A stretch of 64,000 nt of DNA, taken from Nelumbo lutea (Eukaryota; Streptophyta; Magnoliopsida; Proteales; Nelumbonaceae). Position 1 is the first letter of the stretch. Every line of letters begins with the position of its first letter. The notes beneath the pieces are model-generated. The model was not told where the DNA came from, searched no databases, and saw only the letters and a list, made by a program, of their open reading frames with translations. Shown here piece by piece: positions 43,194-52,613 of the stretch. The stretch is from the NCBI GenBank assembly GCA_022828595.1, contig JAKGHH010000002.1, forward strand, positions 79,828,383-79,892,382, given 5' to 3'. The position numbers and the translations under genes were made by a program.

Positions 43194-43957
43194 TGTTGGT
43201 ATTTAGTGTTCATTCAGTCTCTCAGAGAATATCAAACACTGTATTGATACCACATGGATGCATGCGATCAGCCTACAGTTAACCTTTCTTCTGCAATGAA
43301 CTCGCGATGCACCACAGGCCTGTGATGAACCCACAACGCACATCGCAGAACCACGATAAATCCATGGTTCATTGCATGTTCTCGATGAGACCTACACACG
43401 CTCAGACCTACGATAAACCCTCAACTGCCGCGATGCCACAACCCATTAAAGAACCGTGTCTAGACACCACCTGCACATGCAATGACAAAGGGACAAATGT
43501 GGCGAGGCGCCGCCTAAGGCTAACAAGACATTGCCCGCTAGATGGTAATGTCACTAGCGCTACATCAATTAAGTAAGGAATTCAAGAGGTGGTAGTACAC
43601 GTGAGTAATGAGGGCTCCTGAGTGAAAGGAAAGACGATCCTCAAGAAGATCCCCATGAGACACATGGCGAAACCCCAATGGTGCACTTAATGATTGACAA
43701 CAAGCACAATATCCCCTTTCCTAATAGGAGACAAGCACCTTTATCTTCTTCCTTTTAGGATCTTGGGATCTCCCCCATAAATTGAGATCCTCATCGTATT
43801 GAAAGTCATTCAGCAATCAAGCACCCTTACCATTGACTCCTAACTCAACTACCCAGACTTAATGCCCTAGTATGAGATCCATTCCCGCTCCAACTCTCCT
43901 TCTTTCTTTATCTTCCAAAGAGACCACTCCTCAATCTAGCCTTACCCCACCTACACA
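43194..43957 (+). mobile_element. Gypsy element 1 3' LTR (764 bp)
   Basis: TGTTGGTATTTAGTG ... CCTACACA. The border is conserved with element 2: CCACTTACCGATAAGTA, a G-tract, TAATGT and GGTATTTA occur in both. A TATA-like CATAAATTG lies near 43773. No 5' LTR remains in the window. Confidence 0.8.
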
Positions 43958-44302
43958 TTGAAGTTAGTAATTAGACTTTATAGTATAAATCCCTTTTGGG
44001 TCTAATTTCCACACCAATTTGTCTTCTTCACTTATGAGGGAATGATGGTAGTTTTTATTTTTCTCCAAAGATAATTATTGAATAGATTTTGGACTTTTCT
44101 TCATTCCATCTTCAATTATTAGAATCTCTTATTTTAACCATTTTTTCATTACCATTTTGATTCAGATTATCCACCATTTGTTGACTAATAGAGAAATTTC
44201 CTACCTAGATCTCACTCTTAAGTCTAGTGGTTTTTCTATTTCCTATAACCCAACTGCATTCCTCTTCTTTTAAAAGGTCTCTTGCTCTAGTATACCTCTC
44301 TA
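43958..44302. other. Spacer, nothing recognised
   Basis: AT-rich, no coding region or clear repeat ends; carries the target site of the next MITE. Confidence 0.4.
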
Positions 44303-44453
44303 GAGTCCAGATCTGCTGACCACAACACATTGTTGGCCACATTCTTTCAACCACACACTGGAAATATTAGTGATATAATGTACAAGAGATGTTCCCAATG
44401 TGTGGCTGGGTGAACATGGCAAGCAATGTGTTGTGGTCAGCAGATCCGAACTC
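44303..44453. mobile_element. Mutator-like foldback MITE, 151 bp, 9-bp TSD
   Basis: Almost entirely two inverted arms: GAGTCCAGATCTGCTGACC... and the complement of ...GGTCAGCAGATCCGAACTC, with CAACACATTG following on both arms. Flanks ACCTCTCTA (44294-44302) and ACCTCTCCA (44454-44462) agree at 8 of 9. A 9-bp duplication and a GAG start are typical of Mutator-type elements. Confidence 0.8.
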
Positions 44454-44523
44454 ACCTCTCCATGCTTGTGAACACTCCAAATCTGCTACCCAGAAATTGT
44501 TCCCACATCCCCACCCGTAGAGC

Positions 44524-44856
44524 TAGGGGTGCTCATGGTTCGATTAACCCACCCCTTTTTTGTAACCGAATTGGTATTACCGGATTTTGGAAAACTGATA
44601 ACCGAAACCAGACCGAAGCCAATCGGTTAACCGGTTGACCGGTTCAGTTAACCGTCGATTCGGTTGGTCAATTTTTTGGTTTTTTAATTTTTACAATATA
44701 TATTACAAAATATATATAAATGTAAAAAATTATAAATATATATAATATTATATTTTAAATAATAAATAATATATCATATATTATAAATATATATTTATTT
44801 ATAATGCATGTTTATCAATTTACAATATATAAAAAATAAAAAATATATATAATATA

Positions 44857-44931
<75 letters not shown>

Positions 44932-45114
44932 ACATATGTATACTAGTCGGTTTCGTTAACCGTTGGTTTTCTATATTGGTTAACCGAAACCGAATTGGTA
45001 CCTTTGGTTTTTTAAAAATATCGAACCAAAACTGAACCAATTGGTTAGGTTAATTGATTTTTCGATTCAGTTTCAGTAAGTTCAATTTTTTGGTTTTTTT
45101 TTTGCTCACCCCTA
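44524..45114. mobile_element. hAT-like MITE (591 bp) inside the foldback element
   Basis: TAGGGGTGCTCATGG ... TTTGCTCACCCCTA gives inverted TAGGGGTG ends. Flanks CGTAGAGC (44516-44523) and CAGAGAGC (45115-45122) agree at 6 of 8. Sub-terminal GGTTAACCGAAACCG motifs recur on both sides of a (CA)n(TA)n microsatellite. Confidence 0.75.
44860..44928. repeat. (CA)n(TA)n compound microsatellite
   Basis: CA units 44860-44894 then TA units to 44928, in the middle of the hAT-like MITE. Confidence 0.95.
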
Positions 45115-45289
45115 CAGAGAGCAGTATCATCATGTATTGGGAACATCTCCCCATGAATGACAAGGGAGATATTATCAATGTGCAGTTGTAATGTCTTATG
45201 GGTAGAGATGTGGGAACAACTTGTTGGTAGCAGATCCAAGCCCACCCATGAGATGCTCGCTTTAACCTTTGTATCTCATAAATTACAAG

Positions 45290-45780
45290 ATTTTAAATAT
45301 TCATTTTTAATCACTTTCACCTAATGGTTTTCCAGCTAAGTCAACACTTTCCATCCTAATTTTGCTAAGCAAGCATAATTCATCCATTCACCTTATTTTA
45401 AGCTCCAAGCCTCCAACTACCTTTAATTTTTGGCTTACAAAGAGTATTCTACCCCACAAGATGTAGTGTTTTCTCTCACTTTTTCTCCAAAGGATTTTTT
45501 TTTTCTTTTTTGAAATGGTCATTGTTTACCAAGCTCTCTTTTGGAAATTTAAATGATCTCATAACAAATAAGGGCATTATACAACGGCGACCTTTAAAAG
45601 AGTCACTTTCCCCACATGAGATAGTTTTTTTAATCTATCTTTGATCTTATCCTTTATTTTCGCAAAAGTATTTTTCTCAACTATTTCGTTAAGAATATGG
45701 GCTCCCAAGTATATATACCTCATTTTAGATTTGGGAGAATTTTAAAAATTGCTAAATTTTTTTATGCCTATTGGGGGTGT
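45290..45780 (-). pseudogene. L1 LINE fragment, RT C-terminus (minus strand)
   Basis: On the minus strand: SPKSKMRYIYLGAHILNEI, KDRLKKLSHVGKVTLLKV, then after frameshifts LKVVGGLELKI and LCLLSKIRMES. This is the order RT end, 'LSxxGKxTLLK', 'GGLGLK' of plant L1 elements. It faces the plus-strand L1 at 46030. Confidence 0.55.
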
Positions 45781-46029
45781 TATTTGAACAAAAAAAAATA
45801 CTAGATTTTATGAAATTAGGTTTTTGCCCTAAAGCCATTGCAAAAAAACAAATAATGGCAAATCATGTTAGTTTAAACATATATATCCTGACACATTTTA
45901 GCTGTTTGATATCCTAAAAAACAAATAATGGTTATCAGATATGAAGCTAGATGAGTGTTATTCATAGGATAATCATGTTAGTACAATATATGTGTCATAT
46001 ACTATATGTTGGCAAGAAAGACTAATCTG

Positions 46030-48380
46030 AACAAGAAGCTGGCTAGAACCAATGGGTATGACACAGCCAAGGCTTATGCAAGGATAGGAAAACAAAACTC
46101 TTGGACCTCTAGGAAAAAACAAAGATTCGGTTGATATCAGGGAGCTCCAAAATCCAGATTTACCAACTCAGGCATGGGTTTGATTGAACCACAAGGAAAG
46201 GCTCAACAGAACATGAGGTGGATTCCAAAGAGGGTTCCTAAGGCTACTGTGAGTGCAGTTCCTCCGAATAGGAATTGCAGGCTGATAGGTAACAATAGCT
46301 TTACTAATGATGATGAAGACAATGGGGTGAACAGTGGAGATGTTTTGAAAATGAGGGTTTTGAAGGAGGTAACGGTAACTTTACCAATAAGTGCTTAATG
46401 GCCCAAATAAGCACTCCCAAACATGGCCTTATTATATCTCATAGGCCGGCTATATGCTCCTTTATGAAAACCAAAGCTAACCTTGAGCATGCTAAAAAAA
46501 TTGTTAGGAAATTTTGTTATGATGATTATTTTCGCATTGATCTGATAGGATTTTCGGGGGGTCTTTGGATTCTATTGTATCGGAGTCAAGTTTCTCTTCA
46601 ACTTATTTGCTCAAATGTAGACTCACCCAGTTTCTTGTTAATGAAAATGCTTCAAACAAAAGTTGGTGGGGCACTTTTGTTTATGCCCCTCCAAATAAAA
46701 TGGAGAAAATGACTATTTGGAACTAGATTAGAGACATTGCAATCAATATAAATGGTCAATGGTGTCTGATAGGGGATATCAACAATTATATGTCAATTGA
46801 AGACAAAAGAGGGGGTAGAGACCCTTGGCCTAGCCAAATGAGATGTTTTAACAACTTTATTAATGATTGCAACCTAAAGGAAATTAAAATAAAAGGTTTA
46901 CACTTCACATGGAAGAACAAAAACATAATGGAAAGAATTGACTGGGCCTTCAGTAATGGGGATTGGAGAGTCTAATTTCCAAATGCTGTGATCTCCAATC
47001 TCCCTTTTTTTGGACTCTGATCACTCCCCTCTCTTGCTCCAAGTGGATGTACAAAATTATAGGGGTCCAAAATCTTTATGTTTTAATCAAAGTGGTGCAC
47101 TCATCCTAACATTTTAGAAGTTATCAATAAGGGCTAGAATGTTGAAGCAAATGGCTCCAAACCCATCCAATTTATATATATAAAAAAAAAAAGAATAACC
47201 TAGCAAAGGACCTAAGAAAGTGGAGCAAGATTAAATTTGGAGATATTTTTAAAAAGAAACAAATCCTTATGGGGAGAATGAAGCAAATCCAAAAGGATCT
47301 TAGTGAATATATAAATAACTCTAATCTCATAAATCTAGAGAGTGCACTCCACAAGCATAATAGAATTGACTAGATTAAATTAGGGGACAAGAATAATAGA
47401 TTTTTCCATATAATGGCAACCATTAGAAAGAACACAAACAGGACAGTGAAGATTGAAAATGAAGAAGGCATGTGGATAAATGATCAATCAAATATTAAAA
47501 GATTTTTTCAAAGAAAATTATGACTGAAGATTTAAATATGAAGGAATCAATGGAGCAAATGAATTTTTAAGTGTCATCCATGGTTACATCACCGATGGGA
47601 AAAATGATAACATTTCTAAGAACATCACAAATGAGGAAATCTATGATGCTCAAATCTCAAGGCTCTAGGTTGCCCTATTTTTTAAGAAATTCTAGAACAT
47701 TATTGGAGAGTTAGTCTTTGGTGTGGTTAAAGCCTTCTTCCATAATGGGAAAATGTACGGAATTTTGAATCAAACATTTATTACACTCATCCCAAAGAAA
47801 AAGAATCCAAAAATCGCAAATGATTACAGGCCGATCAGCCTATGTAATGTTATTTACAAAATAATTGTAAAGATTCTTGTTAATAGGGTCATACACCTCC
47901 TTGATATCCTTTATAACATTATCTCCCCTTATGAAAGTGCTTTTTATTCCCAATAGACAAGTTAATGGCAATTTTCTTATTGCCTATGAAATGATTCATT
48001 CTATGGAAAAAAAAAAGAAGGGAAAGATTGGAATTATGGCATGCAAGATTGATATGGAGAAAGCTTATGACAAATTGGAATGGGACTTCATTGAAAAGGT
48101 CCTTTGAAAATTTGGCTTTCATGAGAAGTGGGTTTCTTGGGTAATGGAATGTATGAAGTTTGTCTCTTATAGAATTTTAATTAATGGGAATCCTACAACT
48201 AAATTCAAACCAAGTAGGGATATTAGGCAGGGGATCCTATCTCTCCTTACATTTATGTTCTTTGTGTTGAGGCTCTCGCTAAAGATCTGCAAGAAGAAGC
48301 ATAAAATAATACTAATCAATTTGGATGCAAAATATCAAGAGGGGCCCAAAGATTCCCATCTTACAATTTGTTGATTATTG
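46030..48380 (+). pseudogene. L1 LINE relic: endonuclease and reverse transcriptase
   Basis: An ORF1-like tail (46174-46391), then the endonuclease 46398-46980: DYFRIDLIGFSGGLWILLYR, KEIKIKGLHFTWKNKN, RIDWAFSNGDW. RT from 47723: MYGILNQTFITLIPKKKNPK, NDYRPISLCNVIYKIIVKIL, GIMACKIDMEKAYDKLEWDF, YRILINGNPTTKFKPSRDI. The FADD catalytic region and everything downstream are lost at about 48380. Stops and frameshifts throughout. Confidence 0.85.
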
Positions 48381-48608
48381 TATTACTAGTAATTAAGCAC
48401 ATGCGTTGCACGTATGAATTTTTTTTCATATTAATTACTTTAATTTTAGATATATCATAGTTAGGATTGAAATTGAAAATTAATAAAAGTAACAATGTGT
48501 TTAAAAATAAACCTAAATACTTGTACTAAATGTGCACCTGCAAAAATTTTAAATTACAATAATAATAATAATAAAAATAATAATTATTATTATTATTATT
48601 ACTATTAC
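48381..48608. other. AT-rich joint with (AAT)n/(ATT)n, no gene
   Basis: Contains AATTAAGCACATGCGTTGCA near 48392, a motif often seen at ends of plant repeats, and a run of ATT trinucleotides (48557-48600) just before the gypsy LTR. Confidence 0.5.
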
Positions 48609-49215
48609 TGTTGGGAGGGGGTGTTAGGCTAGATTGGAAGTGGTCTCTCTTCGAAAGACGAAGGAGAGCCTCTAAAGGGAACGAAAGTCTTTTGGTATGG
48701 GTTAGAAGAAGAATAAGAGGGTTGTAGGGGCTTGAGGGTATCAGTAGTAAAATGCTTGGGATTTGACGACCTTTGAGGTGAGGGAGATCCTCTATTTAAT
48801 AAGAAGATCCCAAGATCCTAAAAGGTAGGAGATGTGGATTTTTGCTCCGTATTAAGAAGTAAGTACATCCTTTGCTGGCAATCATTGGATGCACCACTGG
48901 GCATCACCACATGTATCATGAGGATCTTCTCAAGGATTAACATTCCTTATCCTTAAGATTTCCTCATTACTCACGTGTACTACTACTTTTTTTTGTGCTT
49001 CATGACTGATTACAGTCTTGTGGTGATTCGCATAATTCTTTGTTGTCGTGGGTTCGCATGGGCTCGGCCTACTATCCTGTCTGACCCGTTATCTGTAGCG
49101 GGTTCACGAGCTATGGGTTTATCGTAGATTTTCTTAGCATGTTGTGGATTTATTACAACTTGAGTGCTTCCGTGGTGTTACTCTTGATATATGAGTGTTC
49201 GTGTAAATACCTACA
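48609..49215 (-). mobile_element. Gypsy element 2 3' LTR (607 bp)
   Basis: On the minus strand TGTAGGTATTTACACG from 49215 to ...CCCTCCCAACA at 48609. Preceded by the polypurine tract AGTATAGGGGGCTAA, which is conserved with element 1. The outer flank is ATTAC (48604-48608); the other end of the element is not present to compare. Confidence 0.78.
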
Positions 49216-49770
49216 TTAGCCCCCTATACTTATCGGTAAGTGGCAACTTGTTGATAAGCATATTGTCTTTTGTCATTCTGGCATTGGGTCTGATATTTCT
49301 GCTTGTTTTGGGTTATTGTGTAAATCGCATGCTCCCTATGCTCGCGCTTGGTGATTCATGATGATCGAAGGTTCGACCCCTGTCTTTTGGTGATTTGATT
49401 TCTGATGATAGTTAGTGCTGCTTGTATGGTCTAGCCCCCGCCCCCTCTCACTGTTGTTAGGAAAGAAAAATCGTCAAAAGACAATGAAACAGTAGCTGGG
49501 AGAGAAGATGTTGGACAATGGGATCAAGGAGTATGTAGCGACTAAGCAGTGGTCGCAATCATCATAGCTCCCAGTTAGATGTAAGGAGTGACACATGTGA
49601 CATTGGGTTTTTGAAAGCTTAAATGACAGCGTTGGGTACATAATTAAATTTCGATAGGTGTTGCGTGGCGCCCCGTCTCCCTTTGGGTTTTATTTATGAG
49701 TTGTCATTAATCGCGACGGTCCGTCTGTAACATGCCTGTTTGGCTCCCTTGTCACTAGGTCATGGTAGTT
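49216..49770. other. Gypsy element 2, polypurine tract to antisense promoter
   Basis: Short equivalent of 41640-43193 in element 1. Carries the polypurine tract and a second G-rich block (minus strand GAGAGGGGGCGGGGGC, near 49440). No coding region. Confidence 0.45.
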
Positions 49771-49777
49771 TATAAAA
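49771..49777 (+). promoter_or_regulatory. TATA box of the antisense gene, element 2
   Basis: TATAAAA in GTTTATAAAAGGGTG, 152 nt before the ATG at 49923, matching the arrangement in element 1. Confidence 0.6.
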
Positions 49778-49922
49778 GGGTGTCTTATGCCCTATTCCAT
49801 GGCGTTGTCTGAGTCTGGTTCATGCTTGATAACTTGACTCCGAAGTTGGGAATTGCCCTTAACCATCACGACGCTTAGCTGGTTGTCAATGAATCAGTGG
49901 GTTCTAATTTATCGTCTTCGAC

Positions 49923-50655
49923 GTGCATCTGGGGGACCAATTTTTAGTAACGCGGGAAATAGTGCCTTTTGCACAAACGATTGTCCAGTCTGGTTGTCTG
50001 CCCTCAATTGAACTGCCTGCTTGCATCCTTAGTCCAGCGCTGGACAAATTCGTGGTTGTGATGTTTGAGATACTGAACCTCCCCCACGATCAAATTTCGT
50101 GGAGTGTCCTGGCGCGGTCGTTGAAGACCTGCGAAAGCCTCTCTGCAGTCGGCTTTCAAGTTGCAGAAGTTGAGAGCCGCATCATTCGGTTGGCGCATGT
50201 GTTTTGGGGAGTGGGTCTGGGCGATTCCCCATTAGTTTATGGGCGGTCTTCGGTAGATGTACACCATCATATGGAGGTCGTGGAAGCCAAGCGAGTTGCG
50301 GTGGCCAGAAACCTCATGGACCTTGAGGAGTAGTGTGCTCCATTGCGTCAAATGGTGGTAGAGTGTGAGGCAGAGATTGGCGAGCTAACAACATATGCAG
50401 CTCGGGAAGGCGAGCAAAGATATATCACAGAATGATTTGTTTTGCTCCATGAGTAATGTTCGCAGGTGCCGCAGGATTGTCGAAGCGGGTGTCGCCCGAG
50501 TATCGAACAAACTCAAGAGTTTAAGAAAAGAGTGTGCATGGCAAGAGTGGATACTTGATGACTACACTTACGTGTTAGAGAGTTTGAAGAAGTTTGAGGA
50601 AACCAGTGGGGTTGTAGAGACTATAGTCGCGATTCGGGAGGAGTGGAAGAAATGA
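49923..50655 (+). pseudogene. Antisense gene of gypsy element 2 (C-terminal module only)
   Basis: 49923-50333: FLVTREIVPFAQTIVQSGCL, CESLSAVGFQVAEVESRIIR, LAHVFW, homologous to the C-terminal part of the element 1 antisense gene (shared C-x-S-x2-A-x-GF, Glu and LAHVFW). After a stop a second frame (50395-50655) continues with coiled-coil-like sequence. The plant-mobile-domain part is absent, so promoter and C-terminal module are now adjacent. Confidence 0.62.
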
Positions 50656-51569
50656 AGAGTTTTTTTTGTATTTAGAATTGTCACTGACGGTGTTAATCCC
50701 CTGTTTCGAATGTCGCTATTTTGAATTGTGTTGTTTTCATTCTTGCCTTCAATATAGCCATATATCATAACAAGGAAAATTGTATGAATATCTTATCCAT
50801 GTTCAATGTAAGAGTATATTTGTAAGGAATCCCTCTATGCGAAGAGATGTAGTGGGAAGAGTTATGTTGATTTTACATTAAGCATGCTGTTGCCTTATCG
50901 CAGCTGTGGGTGAATTGCATTAGGCCTATTGCTGCCATCAATGCGGATAGCATGCTAGTTGTAGCTGTTTGATGCACAACTTTAATACAACACAATACGT
51001 TTACAGAGACCAAGCCTGCGAGAGAGGGTATCTGTGCCGCACGGATGTGGCTAAAATTGCTATGAGTGATCGCTTTATTGCTTCGGATGGCGTAGCCCCC
51101 TTATATCTTTGATAGAGTGCTCCCTATTGTGAAGGTCGCGATATGTGATTTTTGTTACGGCTTGTACTAATGTTAATATCGAATGGTAAGAAAATAACTT
51201 TTGGTTGTGCTGTATACTCGGTCGCGAATAAGTACACTTCGTAAGTGTTGTTATAAGGACTAGTCACAATTAAACACCACTACAAACGTAAGCGACTATT
51301 AGTTGTAAAGTACTTAGAAGGAAATCGTACATGCCCCTTAGTTGAGAAGCTCTCGACACTTGTGCACTATGTCGAGCATCCGTTGGGCGCTATCGCAATC
51401 AACACAAGCATGGTCAACTTTATCGCAAATCCAACAGTGTTTTCCAACACGTGAGATACTATCGGGTGCGATGAGTTATGTAAAGTGAAGTGTTTGAGAT
51501 GCATGGTATTGTCAATGCAAGACGGGTAAGCCATCACAAAGTATCTGTGTTTATAAAGTGGGCAGGGGT
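50656..51569. other. Gypsy element 2, region between antisense gene and minisatellite
   Basis: No gene recognised. It occupies the same place as 36531-38219 in element 1. Confidence 0.4.
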
Positions 51570-52460
51570 TATATTGCTATTGACGAAGCCCCCCCTTCCT
51601 CGAGGATTAAATGGAGGAGTGGACGTGCTTGGGGTTGCGAAGGCTTTATTTGTGCCTGGGGTTGCCAGGTCTTTATCTGTACTTGGGGTGCCGAGTCTTA
51701 TCTATGCCTGGGGTGCTGGGGTGCCCAGGGCTTTGTAGAGATGTCTGGGTGTCGGGGCTTATCACTGATGTGCCCGGAGTGTTTAGGGTTTTGTGCTCGG
51801 GTGCTAGTTTGCCTAGGGTGTCCAGGGCTTTGTAGAGATGCCTAGGGTTCCGGGGCTTATCACTAAGGTGGTTGGGGCATCCAGGGATTTGTTTCCGGGG
51901 TGCCAAATTGCCTAGGGCGTTTGGGGCTTTGTAGGGCTTATCGCTGAGGTGCCCGGAGTGTCTAGGGCTTTGTGCTTGGGGTGCCAGATTGCCTGGGGTG
52001 TCTGGGGCTTTGTAAAGATGTTTGGTCTGCCGGGGCTTATCGCTGAGGTGCCCGGGGTGTCTAGGGCTTTGTGTCCAGGGTGCTAGACTGCTTGGGCTGT
52101 TTGGGGCATTGTAGAGATGCTTGGGGTGTCGGGGCTTATTGCTGAGGTGCCCGGGGTGCCAAATTGCCTGGGGTGTCAGGGCCAGATAGCCTAGGGTATC
52201 TGAGGCTTTGTAGAGATGCCTGGGGTGCTGGGGCTTATCGCTGAGGTGCCTAGGGTGCCAAATTGTTTGGGGTGCTCGGGTCTTATCGCTGAGGTGCCCG
52301 GGGTATCCAGGGCTTTGTGCCTAGAGTGTCATATTGCCCGGGGTGTCCAGGGCTTTGTAGAGATGCTTGGGGTGCTGGGGCGTATCGCTGAGGTGCCCAG
52401 GGTGTCCAGGGCTTTGTGCTCGGGGTGCCAGATTGCCTAGGGTGTCTGGGGCTTTGTATG
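51570..52460. repeat. GC-rich minisatellite of gypsy element 2 (~99-bp units)
   Basis: GGGGCTTATCGCTGAGGTGC-type blocks followed by GGGCTTTGTAGAGATGC recur at roughly 51754, 51852, 51933, 52032, 52131, 52230, 52278 and 52378, so mostly 99-bp steps with one near 80 and one 48. The composition (CCTGGGGTG / CACCCCAGG) resembles the 48-bp unit of element 1. Open frames across it are by-products. Confidence 0.85.
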
Positions 52461-52613
52461 GATGAGAGATATATGTATGCAGTTGTATAAGAAAAATAAG
52501 CATATTTGCTCTTAAAAAGTATTTGTTATTATAAGAAACTGTAAGAAAAGGAATTTGAAAGTACACATCATAAATTTATTCGAAAGAAGAATGCACATGC
52601 GTACAAAACATGG

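Larger units (their letters stand above)
44476..45245. mobile_element. Related foldback element, split by a hAT-like MITE
   Basis: Arms CCAAATCTGCTACC...TTGTTCCCACATCCCC (44476-44512) and the complement of GTGGGAACAACTTG...GGTAGCAGATCC (45205-45240). It shares the ATCTGCT terminal core with the preceding MITE. The centre is occupied by the insertion 44524-45114. Target duplication not resolved. Confidence 0.6.

Noticed and set aside
51570..52460. Regularly spaced repeats resembling a CRISPR array
   Set aside because: The units are about 99 bp, GC-rich and without distinct spacers, inside a plant retroelement. This is a minisatellite.
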